Virus record (IMG/VR): IMGVR_UViG_3300042307_001176 | Coordinates: 62,001-126,000 of that record | Source of the DNA: a virus | Reading direction: 5' to 3' (one strand) | Length of the DNA: 64,000 nt | Shown: in pieces, positions 56,486 to 64,000 of the stretch | Numbering within the stretch: the stretch's first letter is position 1 | Layout of the letters: every line of letters starts with the position of its first letter | The notes under the pieces: model-generated | Told to the model about the DNA's origin: nothing | Seen by the model: only the letters and a program-made list of their open reading frames with translations | Database searches by the model: none | Program-made: the position numbers and the translations under genes

Positions 56486-59400
56486 ATGGCCAAACAAGTT
56501 AAACTTGACTTATCCCAATTCAAAGCATCGGGTGTTTACACATTAGAATTTGATGCTTCGGAAAATATTATCATTAATCCTCAGACGATTAGATTAGTAA
56601 TAGGTTACTCTAATATTGGACCTTTCAATACTCCAGTATATTGTCCCGATATTACAACTTTCCAGTCAGTATTTGGGAGTACTGATAAAGCTTTAGAGAA
56701 AAAAGGATCATTCTTTCATAGATCTGTTTTAACATGTTTAGGGAGTGGACCTGTATTTGCTTTAAATCTAAGATCACTTAACAATACCGTAGATACTAAC
56801 GGAGATCCTGATTACGCTGCTGGTGCTGACGTTGCTAGATATCGTGCTTTCTCTATGGATTCAGAAGAGCAAAATGGTGCTAATGCAACAGGAGCATATT
56901 CAGATCCTTTGACAAATCAGGATAAATTAGTTTCTTCTTATTACAACAAAGAGAAATTCTGGTTCCCAGACACTAATTATTTCTTAGCAACTGAAGATTC
57001 TGCTGGTGCACAACCAGATACAAGAAAATTATTCAGCCTTGTTAACTTAGGTCAAAATCCAGTAAGTATTATAGTAAGAAAATCTTTAGATTCTAGATTT
57101 CCTTTAAGAGGATTTGATATTACAGCTAGAGAATATTTTGGAGCTGATAATGTACCTTCTTATATGAATCAATACGATTATCTTTCAGATTGGTTTATTG
57201 ATGTAATCGTAATTAGTGGAAATTGGACCGATTATCAAGCTTTAGCTAATGACCCAGTTTATAACACATATTTCACTTCTAAAGGATTTATTAAATCACA
57301 AATAGATAATTTCTTATCACAAAATGGAGTTAATACTTTATTAACTGTTACTGGTACTATTATTCCTAACTTTACAGACCAAAACGGTACTCTTAGATAC
57401 ATTCAGACATTAATTAACAACCAAACACCAACTACTGGTATATTCTGTGCAGTTAATGAAGAAGCTTTAGATGATTTATTAGTAAACTCTTCAGTTTTTG
57501 ATCTAGTTGGTCATCACTTAGTTGATGAAACTACTCCTGATGCTGATATCACTTCAGTTCCTAGGAATTTAAATTTCTTATCTTATAGCCAAAATCTATT
57601 TGCAGATTACACTTACGATAGAAATGTAGACGGTTCTACTACAGGTACAGAGATTTCTGATTCTGGAGTTTCTCCTTCTACTGGCTTTGATATATTACCA
57701 GAAACTGGTACATTATTAATAGATACTAACTACAATGTTATAGGAGACGCTGGAATACCTTTCACTGAATTTGATACATATTCTACTACTGCTAGAGATG
57801 GGGGATCTATTTATTTAGATACTAAATTTCAAAACCCAACTCTACACGATACACAAATTACAACTTTAACACAATTCTTAGATACTACGCCAGATTCACC
57901 TGCTGAAAGATGGGTATTAGGTAAAGTTACATCTACCTTACCAACAGCTGGTTATTTAGGATTCTACGTTGGTGACTTAGTTAAGATTAAGGTAACTGAA
58001 GCTAAATTTATTACTAATAACACTTTACCAACAGGTCTAAAACAACAGGTAAGAATCAGAATGAATCACCCTTTAGTTGGTTCTACTGCTTCTACAACAT
58101 ATGTTGAACCTTGGTACGAAACAAATAAAAGTACAGTGGATGCTTACCAGATTGGTACTCCAGATTACTTTGATAATGATGATGTTTTCTTCTCACCAGA
58201 TATCCCAGTAGGTACAGATAGCTATTTAGCTTATGAAAACTCTCTTATGTACAGAGACTGGACTAAGGGAAATATTGGAGATGGTGATCAAGACTGGAAA
58301 GATGATACTGGATCTCTTAAACAATACTTAAAATTTGAAGTAAATGTAGATAGAGACGGTTATAAAATCCTAGTCTGTAGAGCGTTTTCAGAGGATACCC
58401 TCACAACTCCTGAAGCAATTGAAGGATTTGGCGATACTTTTATTAGTTCTTTACCTACTGGTACTAATGCAGTTGGAACATACCAATTTAATATCGTTTC
58501 AACAACAGGTAACATTAGTGATTATATTGATATTGTTACTCAATTACAGCCTAACGTTATTGAATTAACTACAGCAATTGCTAATTCTTCAGGAATTAAA
58601 GTGGGAGATCTATTAGTTTCTACTGACACTCAAATTTACGATAATCCATTAACTGAGAATCTTCAGTCAAGATTAACTAGAGTACTTGAGGTTAAAACAG
58701 TATCTTCTGCTTCTTCCCCTGGTATTTACACAGTACAAGTTAAAACTGAAAGACCTATTAAATTGTATCCAGGTACAACAACAAGAGTTTTGAGCTTTAA
58801 AAATATACAAGAATTTGTTACATCTTTCAATTTCACTTATCTACCAGGAGCTCAGATTAAAGCTGCTTCTGTACCAAACGGAACAGATACAAGAATGAAT
58901 GAGATCTTGGACGTACTTTCTAATACAAACTTAGCAAGAACATTAGCTGATACTGACGTAATCACATTCAGATACATCGTAGATACATTCGACGGAGGTA
59001 TTCAACCAAACTGTAAATTCCAACTTACTAGACTTGCTAAAAACAGACAAAAATGTTTAGCAATTTGTAATGTGCCTTCAATGAAGAAATTCTCTGATTC
59101 TATTGATCCTAGATTTACTTCAGCACCTACAGCAACAGATCCAGCTCCAATTTTACAAGCTAGATATATTGCAGACGGAGGTAACTTAAGTTTGAATCCT
59201 TCATTCACGTTCTCTTTACCTGATGAAGACTTAGGAGCAAAATTCTCAGGATTCTTCTCTCCTTTCTTAACAATCAGAGAGAATGGTAAGAACTTAAACG
59301 TTCCACCATCAGCATACGTTTCTAACAACTTCATTCGTAAATTTATTACAGGTGAACCTTATTCAATCGTAGCTGGTCTTAAAAGAGGTATTATCTCTGC

Positions 59401-59887
59401 TGGTAACTTAGTTGGTCTTGAGTATGATTTCGATATTGAAGATAGAGAATACTTAGAGCCATTCGGTATCAATCCAATCATCAGAAAAAGAGGTGTTGGT
59501 ATTGTTATCTACGGTAACCAAACAAGCTACCAAAGAACTAACTCAGCATTTAATAACTTACACGTTAGAGACTTATTAATCACTATTGAATCTGCAATAG
59601 AGCAAATACTTTCTAACTATGTGTTTGATTTTAACGAAGACAATGTAAGACTTGAAATTAAAACATTAGTAGACAATTATTTAACTGGAGTAAGATCTGT
59701 TGGAGGTATTTATAACTACTTATCTATTATGGACTCTTCTAATAATACACCTGCAATCATTGATCAAAATATTGGTATTATTGACGTAATTATTGAACCT
59801 GCAAGAGGTATTCATAAGTTTATTAATAGAATGACAGTTACTAGAACAGGTGGTATTGCTTCTGGAGGATTTTTGCAATTTAGTTAA
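56486..59887 (+). CDS. contractile tail sheath protein, gp18-like, 1133 aa
   Basis: The C-terminal third carries the sheath signature region: GIQPNCKFQLTRLAKNRQKC, then FITGEPYSIVAGLKRGIISA, FGINPIIRKRGVGIVIYGNQ and the FNNLHVRDLLITIESAIEQI segment. It is far longer than T4 gp18 (659 aa); residues about 380-860 are extra surface domains. The codon usage is visibly smoother (TTA, ACA, GTT), as expected for a very highly expressed gene. The tube genes follow. Confidence 0.95.
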   Translation: MAKQVKLDLSQFKASGVYTLEFDASENIIINPQTIRLVIGYSNIGPFNTPVYCPDITTFQSVFGSTDKALEKKGSFFHRSVLTCLGSGPVFALNLRSLNNTVDTNGDPDYAAGADVARYRAFSMDSEEQNGANATGAYSDPLTNQDKLVSSYYNKEKFWFPDTNYFLATEDSAGAQPDTRKLFSLVNLGQNPVSIIVRKSLDSRFPLRGFDITAREYFGADNVPSYMNQYDYLSDWFIDVIVISGNWTDYQALANDPVYNTYFTSKGFIKSQIDNFLSQNGVNTLLTVTGTIIPNFTDQNGTLRYIQTLINNQTPTTGIFCAVNEEALDDLLVNSSVFDLVGHHLVDETTPDADITSVPRNLNFLSYSQNLFADYTYDRNVDGSTTGTEISDSGVSPSTGFDILPETGTLLIDTNYNVIGDAGIPFTEFDTYSTTARDGGSIYLDTKFQNPTLHDTQITTLTQFLDTTPDSPAERWVLGKVTSTLPTAGYLGFYVGDLVKIKVTEAKFITNNTLPTGLKQQVRIRMNHPLVGSTASTTYVEPWYETNKSTVDAYQIGTPDYFDNDDVFFSPDIPVGTDSYLAYENSLMYRDWTKGNIGDGDQDWKDDTGSLKQYLKFEVNVDRDGYKILVCRAFSEDTLTTPEAIEGFGDTFISSLPTGTNAVGTYQFNIVSTTGNISDYIDIVTQLQPNVIELTTAIANSSGIKVGDLLVSTDTQIYDNPLTENLQSRLTRVLEVKTVSSASSPGIYTVQVKTERPIKLYPGTTTRVLSFKNIQEFVTSFNFTYLPGAQIKAASVPNGTDTRMNEILDVLSNTNLARTLADTDVITFRYIVDTFDGGIQPNCKFQLTRLAKNRQKCLAICNVPSMKKFSDSIDPRFTSAPTATDPAPILQARYIADGGNLSLNPSFTFSLPDEDLGAKFSGFFSPFLTIRENGKNLNVPPSAYVSNNFIRKFITGEPYSIVAGLKRGIISAGNLVGLEYDFDIEDREYLEPFGINPIIRKRGVGIVIYGNQTSYQRTNSAFNNLHVRDLLITIESAIEQILSNYVFDFNEDNVRLEIKTLVDNYLTGVRSVGGIYNYLSIMDSSNNTPAIIDQNIGIIDVIIEPARGIHKFINRMTVTRTGGIASGGFLQFS

Positions 59888-59932
59888 TAGATTTGTAAAT
59901 AAATCAGGGAGAAAAATATATAAAATAAAAAC

Positions 59933-60505
59933 ATGGCAGGATTACCACATTATTCAAGTTCGAAAGCTTCGGTTAATAAATTCGAACCCGTTTTCCTTAA
60001 TCAGTTTGAGGTGACTATTTCACCTCCTGCTGGTGTTATATCAGTTCAAGGAAATCCTGGTAGCGGAAATATTCTTTTAGAGCAGGTGACCAATATTTCA
60101 GGTTTACAAGTGGATCAAAATGCTGGTGAGATCACTCAACAGTACAAATTTGCTAAAAGATACTATGCTGGAGCAGCTCCACAAAGAACTGGTTTAGATG
60201 TTTCAATATCATTCGAAGTTAACCTTGATGATGACAATTCAATGTATGTTTTTAAAATACTTCGTCAATGGTCTGATTTAATTTATAATCCTATTACAGG
60301 AGCAATGGGTCTTAAGAAAGATTACACAGGAAATATTTTAATTAATGTTTTTAATAAACAAGGGGATATTTTCAGAAAGATTAATCTTAAAGATTGTTTC
60401 CTTATGTCACCTATAACAGATATGGGATTAAACTATACTCAAGCATCTATTTATAAAATTGATGTACAATGGGCAGTAGATTATTTCGAAGACGTATTTA
60501 TATAA
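59933..60505 (+). CDS. tail tube protein, gp19-like (copy 1)
   Basis: The 190-residue protein has FLNQFEVTISPP, LLEQVTNISGLQVDQNAGEI, TQQYKFAKRYYAGAAP and a YVFKILRQWSDLIYNPITGA segment, the gp19 order. It forms the inner tail tube. It is followed at 12 bases by a paralogue with the same MAGLPH start. Confidence 0.92.
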   Translation: MAGLPHYSSSKASVNKFEPVFLNQFEVTISPPAGVISVQGNPGSGNILLEQVTNISGLQVDQNAGEITQQYKFAKRYYAGAAPQRTGLDVSISFEVNLDDDNSMYVFKILRQWSDLIYNPITGAMGLKKDYTGNILINVFNKQGDIFRKINLKDCFLMSPITDMGLNYTQASIYKIDVQWAVDYFEDVFI

Positions 60506-60517
60506 ATATAAAAGAAA

Positions 60518-61096
60518 ATGGCAGGATTACCACATTTTAGCTCAGCAAAAGCAGCAGTTCAATTATACGAACCAGTATATCTTAATCAATTCGAGGTTAT
60601 TATTCAACCTCCTGTTGGTGTAACTCTTCCTCAAGGAAACGGCGGAAGGTCTTTATTGGTAGAAAATGTACTTTCTGTTTCTGGCTTATCAGTTGATAAA
60701 AACCCAGGTGTAATGGAACAAAGGTATAAATTCTCAAGAAGAAGATATGCAGGTGGTGCAGTTGATGATACTGGTGTAAAATTCAGAATTGAATTTGAAA
60801 CCAATTTGGATGATAACAACAGCAACTACGTATTTAAAACTATGCGTCAGTGGTCAGATTTAATCTATAATCCTTTAACAGGTGCTACTGGTATTAAATC
60901 TACATATGCTGGTGGAACTTATGTACTTGTATCAATATTCAATAAAGAAGGCGATGTATTTAGAAGAATTAAATTAGTAAATTGCTTTCCTACAGATCAA
61001 ATAAAAGCAATGGATTTAGATTATACTAACGGAACAACTCCGTACAAAATAGCACTTTCATTTAGAGCGGATTATTTCGAAGACGTTTTTAACTAA
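60518..61096 (+). CDS. tail tube protein, gp19-like (copy 2)
   Basis: It is a clear paralogue of the previous gene (MAGLPHFSSAKAAV; YLNQFEVIIQPP; YVFKTMRQWSDLIYNPLTGA; DYFEDVF at the end). Two tube genes suggest either mixed tubes or that one forms the terminal ring. It ends at a terminator. Confidence 0.92.
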   Translation: MAGLPHFSSAKAAVQLYEPVYLNQFEVIIQPPVGVTLPQGNGGRSLLVENVLSVSGLSVDKNPGVMEQRYKFSRRRYAGGAVDDTGVKFRIEFETNLDDNNSNYVFKTMRQWSDLIYNPLTGATGIKSTYAGGTYVLVSIFNKEGDVFRRIKLVNCFPTDQIKAMDLDYTNGTTPYKIALSFRADYFEDVFN

Positions 61097-61117
61097 AAAA
61101 AATCAAGGGAATATATA

Positions 61118-61146
61118 AATGGAGACTCAACAAAGTCTCCATTTTT
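61118..61146 (+). terminator. intrinsic terminator after the tail tube genes
   Basis: AATGGAGACT pairs with AGTCTCCATT around CAACAA, followed by TTT. Confidence 0.8.
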
Positions 61147-61201
61147 GTTTGATCTTATTTCTTACAAGAATGTCGATATTAAAATAATATGGACGACGAT
61201 T

Positions 61202-61417
61202 GTGACTCAGAAACAGAAAAGAAGACTTGCCTCAATCTGCTTAATCCTAGCAACATTTTTCAATCCTTTCGGATTCGATATCCTTTTTGCAGCTTTAATG
61301 AAATGGACACATTCCTATTGGCATACTGTCGCAATTTTTTATTTCCTTTCGGGATTGTTCTTTGGTCTTTACTTTTTTTTATCGTCTAATAGGAAACTAA
61401 AAGAAAAAAAAGAGTAA
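61202..61417 (+). CDS. small two-helix membrane protein
   Basis: The frame RLASICLILATFFNPFGFDI, then HTVAIFYFLSGLFFGLYFFL, gives two membrane helices and a Lys-rich end. No ATG is in frame; a GTG at 61202 is the best start (71 aa), because the TTG at 61145 lies in the terminator. A competing ORF from 61189 in another frame looks less like protein. Function unknown; holin or tail-tip membrane protein are options. Confidence 0.55.
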   Translation: MTQKQKRRLASICLILATFFNPFGFDILFAALMKWTHSYWHTVAIFYFLSGLFFGLYFFLSSNRKLKEKKE

Positions 61418-61438
61418 AAGAAATATAAGAAAAAAAAT

Positions 61439-62470
61439 ATGATTGACAATTTTGACGATGAGCTTCTAAATGAACTCAACCAAAAAGAAGCTAAATCTAA
61501 GTTCGAGTATGATGCTCAACAAAGGATTGAAGAACAAGATCCAGATGTAGAAAATGTAACAATTCCCGATTGGATACCAACAGAAGATAATATAACACCG
61601 AGAAATTTAGGAAAAGTTAACGTCAATAGAACTCCACTTGGAATGGAGGCGGAATGGAAAAATATACCAGCAGACACTTTACCCTCTAAAGGATTTGGCT
61701 ATCCTGATGGATTTGAAATTGCAATAAAATCAGCTAAGGTTACTGAAATTAGGCAATTCTCCACAGTAGACGATAGCGATAGATTAGATCTAGATGACAA
61801 ATTAAATACTATCATTGAAAAATGTATGAAAATACGTTGGAATGGTGGTATTCTTGAATCATACGATTTATGGTACGAAGATAGATTCTTTATTATTATG
61901 TCAATAAGAGATATGACTTTCTTAAAAGGAGAGAATAGAATCTTATTACCTATTACAAAAAACTGTACTAAAGAAGAATGTAACATTCCTGATATGATAG
62001 AATTAAAATCTAATCTATTAGATAGTTTTGTTGTTGATCAGGAGATATTAAAAAGATACAATAAAGATTCATATTCATTCAAATTTATACCTAAAGACGG
62101 AAGTGCAGAAATGGATTTGTATATTCCCACCATTGGTGTTACCACAGTATGTAGAAGAATTATAGCAGATAAAAGAAAGAAGGGTAAAAAATTCGACGAT
62201 AGCTTTGCAAAGGTTGCAACTTTTATAATTCCAGACTGGAGAGGTCTAGATGAAAGATTATATGATCAATATGAAAGAGCGTCGTTAGAATGGACTCCAT
62301 TACAATTCTCAATAGCAGATCAAATCAGTGAAAAAATTAATTTTGCAACAAAATCAAGAATTTATACAAAATGTGAAAGCTGTGATGGGGAGGTCACAGC
62401 AGAAATTTCCTTTCCCGGAGGATACAGATCCCTTTTCATTATTTCAAATATCCTTGAGCAACTATTTTGA
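61439..62470 (+). CDS. baseplate hub subunit, T4 gp26-type
   Basis: The 343-residue protein has LPSKGFGYPDGFEIAI, then a LNTIIEKCMKIRWNGG segment, WYEDRFFIIMSIRDM and CESCDGEVTAEI, the pattern of the T4 baseplate gp26 family (short-spaced CxxC after a D-x-F-x-I-x-x-x-R segment). It would take part in the baseplate hub. It overlaps the following gene by 86 bases. Confidence 0.75.
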   Translation: MIDNFDDELLNELNQKEAKSKFEYDAQQRIEEQDPDVENVTIPDWIPTEDNITPRNLGKVNVNRTPLGMEAEWKNIPADTLPSKGFGYPDGFEIAIKSAKVTEIRQFSTVDDSDRLDLDDKLNTIIEKCMKIRWNGGILESYDLWYEDRFFIIMSIRDMTFLKGENRILLPITKNCTKEECNIPDMIELKSNLLDSFVVDQEILKRYNKDSYSFKFIPKDGSAEMDLYIPTIGVTTVCRRIIADKRKKGKKFDDSFAKVATFIIPDWRGLDERLYDQYERASLEWTPLQFSIADQISEKINFATKSRIYTKCESCDGEVTAEISFPGGYRSLFIISNILEQLF

Positions 62471-62648
62471 TATTAAATTTAGACTTTGGGAAGAATTTAA
62501 ACTCTCAATAGATAATTTAGAATCTCTTCCATTTTATGAATATCAACTATATGTAGATAAGCTTAATGAAAAAATAGAACGAGAGAATAAGAAATCCGAA
62601 CAGGGAGATTTAGTAGAAGCATTTTCATTTTCAAAGCCAAAAAGTTAA
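62385..62648 (+). CDS. baseplate-associated small protein, 87 aa
   Basis: I take the ATG at 62385 inside the end of the gp26-like gene; a GTG at 62328 would add 19 residues. FSLFQISLSNYFDIKFRLWE and FKLSIDNLESLPFYEYQLYV form a conserved helical block. Its place after gp26 suggests a gp51-like hub assembly role, but homology is unproven. Confidence 0.6.
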   Translation: MGRSQQKFPFPEDTDPFSLFQISLSNYFDIKFRLWEEFKLSIDNLESLPFYEYQLYVDKLNEKIERENKKSEQGDLVEAFSFSKPKS

Positions 62649-62662
62649 CTTTTTGGCTTTTT
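62633..62662 (+). terminator. intrinsic terminator overlapping a stop codon
   Basis: AAAGCCAAAAAG and CTTTTTGGCTTT pair perfectly across TTAA, followed by T; the stem includes the final codons of the small baseplate gene. Confidence 0.8.
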
Positions 62663-62685
62663 AGGTATATAAATAAAAATACATT

Positions 62686-64000
62686 TTGGCAGGAGAAACA
62701 GGAACACAAGGATCAGAATTTCCAATTTTTAAATCTGGAGAAGGTGCTTTCGATAGAGCTAAATATAAGCAAGAAGAAAGTGCAATGATAACCCCTACGG
62801 GGCAATTAACGGGAAAGGAAATAGACGAAGATTTAAAAAAGAAGAAGAAATCTGCAGATGAGGTTATAAAAGAAGCTAAAGCATTCTATAATGAATCGTT
62901 TGAAAAAAATCTAAAAGCTTTAGATCCTGCTTATGATCCTAAACTTATTTATTATTCAGAAGCTTACGATGAAAGCGGAACTGATAGAATGGATATTGGT
63001 GAAAAAATAGACAATGGAGAGGCATTAGACGGTAAGGAAATTTTTGAAATGTCCAAAGGATCTGCTCAAAATAAGATAGGAAATGCACAAAAGCTTAAAA
63101 CTGGTAGTGTAACTCAGATAGTAGAAAATTTAGGGCTTAGAAATATAAAAGAGTACGAAAAGTACGATACAATCAAAGGAGAATTTGATAGTAAAGTAAA
63201 AGATGATAAACTTAAATTTGATCCATTATTGGATAAATTTTTAGATATTCTATCATATTTTAATGGGGATGGTGGCCCAATGACTGTACAAAAATCTGCA
63301 ATTCTTTTTACACCAGAGAATAACGCTATAATATCTGCATTTGCTAAAATACTAGAAGCTGAAGGGTTTGCTAGTGAAAGCGTTGTAAACATGTCCAAAA
63401 GATATGATGATAATTTAGCTAAGCTTATAGATAAATCTAAAGGCGGATCCATAGAGTCAATGAAAATGACTAAAGAGGGAGATGTTGTACCAGCTACAGG
63501 ACCTACAGGAGCATCTACAGAAACTAAGTTAGTAGAAAAAACAAGTACTACAGAAGGCACAGGAGGAACTACAGGACCAGCAGTTTCATCAACAGAAACT
63601 AAATTAGAAGAAGCAAAAAACACTACAGGAACTACTGGTGGAACTACTGGACCAGCAGTTTCATCAGCAGAAACTAAATTAGAAGAGACAAAAAACATTA
63701 CGGGAGGTACAGGTACAGTAAACTCTGAACCAGCAAAAATAGATACTGTAAATAATAATAAAGAAAGTAAAGTTAATAATTTGCTTAAGGATTTATTTGG
63801 TATAGATTCAGGAGCTTCCAGTGGAACTGGAGGAACTGGAGGAACTGGAGGAACTGGAGATAGTAAAGCTAAGACTGAAACAGAAAAACTTACAGAAAAA
63901 AAAGCAGAAGATATTACAGGCGCTCCTAAAGGAGTAACGGGATCTACTGTGGGAACTGAAAAAAAAGAACCGGAGAAAAAAAATGAGGAGACTAAGTTAG
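62686..64000 (+). CDS. large repeat-containing virion-type protein, 3' end missing
   Basis: A frame opens at TTG 62686 (MAGETGTQGSEFPIFKSG) and stays open to the window end, 438 codons. An in-frame ATG at 62785 is an alternative. Residues 1-260 are soluble and helical (YFNGDGGPMTVQKSAILFTP, then FAKILEAEGFASESVV). From residue 265 it is Thr/Gly/Glu-rich with three units of about 25 residues (TTGPAVSSTETKLEEAKN type) and four G-T-G triplets. It is probably a baseplate or tail protein with a flexible repeat linker. Confidence 0.7.
   Translation, partial: MAGETGTQGSEFPIFKSGEGAFDRAKYKQEESAMITPTGQLTGKEIDEDLKKKKKSADEVIKEAKAFYNESFEKNLKALDPAYDPKLIYYSEAYDESGTDRMDIGEKIDNGEALDGKEIFEMSKGSAQNKIGNAQKLKTGSVTQIVENLGLRNIKEYEKYDTIKGEFDSKVKDDKLKFDPLLDKFLDILSYFNGDGGPMTVQKSAILFTPENNAIISAFAKILEAEGFASESVVNMSKRYDDNLAKLIDKSKGGSIESMKMTKEGDVVPATGPTGASTETKLVEKTSTTEGTGGTTGPAVSSTETKLEEAKNTTGTTGGTTGPAVSSAETKLEETKNITGGTGTVNSEPAKIDTVNNNKESKVNNLLKDLFGIDSGASSGTGGTGGTGGTGDSKAKTETEKLTEKKAEDITGAPKGVTGSTVGTEKKEPEKKNEETKL
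63491..63714 (+). repeat. three-unit 75-base coding repeat
   Basis: Units at about 63491, 63565 and 63640 share GGACC...GTTTCATCA...ACTAAATTAGAAGA. The first is degenerate. They encode Thr/Gly/Glu linker repeats of the last gene. Confidence 0.7.
63823..63858 (+). repeat. four tandem GGAACTGGA units
   Basis: A perfect 9-base tandem repeat, four copies, encodes Gly-Thr-Gly repeats and is a likely site of slippage. Confidence 0.85.

Noticed and set aside
61189-61389. 66-aa ORF starting MDDDCDSETEKKTC
   Set aside because: It overlaps in another frame a more convincing two-helix membrane protein; its composition is erratic.
63114-63698. Minus-strand Pro/Val/Ser-rich 194-aa ORF
   Set aside because: It is antisense to the long plus-strand repeat protein that stays open from 62686; the repeat makes the opposite frame look open.

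Overview
The window is part of the genome of a large tailed phage (myovirus) with a T4-like virion and replication plan, almost certainly infecting a Bacteroidota (probably Flavobacteriia) host. The evidence is a contractile tail sheath gene, two tail tube genes, a gp17-type terminase, UvsX, a DnaB/gp41-type helicase and gp46/gp47. AT-rich DNA, A-rich translation starts without clear Shine-Dalgarno sites, a primary-type sigma factor of the Bacteroidota kind, and several TAnnTTTG promoters point to the host group. Both ends are cut: a gene ends at base 63 and the last gene runs off base 64000.

Layout. Bases 1-9600 are mostly minus-strand accessory genes: a GT17 glycosyltransferase, a capsid-fold paralogue, a run of head-cargo candidates including a PAP2 phosphatase, plus a plus-strand sigma factor and GH19 lysin. 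Bases 9.6-25.9 kb are mostly plus-strand host-takeover and metabolic genes: YggL-like protein, RNA ligase, AAA ATPase, GT9 and GT2 glycosyltransferases, metallophosphoesterases, thymidylate synthase, acyl-CoA thioesterase, cREC domain, flavoprotein and thioredoxin. Bases 26-37 kb hold the RNA region: a Ro60 gene behind a structured noncoding stretch, and three tRNA operons with 25 tRNAs covering all 20 amino acids. Adhesin-like proteins and a recombination scar lie between operons 1 and 2. Bases 37-43.6 kb carry HNH, IMPDH/GMP-reductase-like, a second thymidylate-synthase-fold enzyme, a lytic transglycosylase and a SET-domain protein. Bases 43.7-50 kb are recombination and replication genes. 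Bases 50-64 kb are head-tail connector, terminase, sheath, tube and baseplate genes.

Main discovery candidate. Each of the three tRNA operons has the same 5' architecture: a TAnnTTTG promoter, a 19-35 codon ORF, an intrinsic terminator, a boxA-like sequence, then tRNAs. The codons of each short ORF match the tRNAs encoded behind it. ORF 1 is rich in AUA, CCN, UCN and AGA codons before tRNA-Ile(UAU), Pro, Ser(UGA) and Arg(UCU). ORF 2 carries Glu-Asp-Asp-Leu-Leu-Glu-Asp before tRNA-Glu, Asp and Leu(UAG). ORF 3 uses all 16 specificities of its operon and lacks Leu, and has Glu, Pro and Asp only in its last codons. In all three, the end of the ORF is complementary to the 5' arm of the terminator, so a ribosome stalled early would favour an antiterminator. 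I infer tRNA-depletion-sensing transcription attenuation that releases replacement tRNAs, for example after a host anticodon nuclease acts.

Other coherent systems: (i) at least thirteen unrelated proteins share an N-terminal tag like the T4 capsid-targeting sequence, several ending in (L/I)-x-E, which suggests co-packaged cargo; (ii) an RNA-repair set (RNA ligase, HAD phosphatase of the SAK type, cREC domain, Ro60); (iii) a phage sigma factor together with a recurrent GATATATAA box just upstream of virion and cargo genes on both strands.
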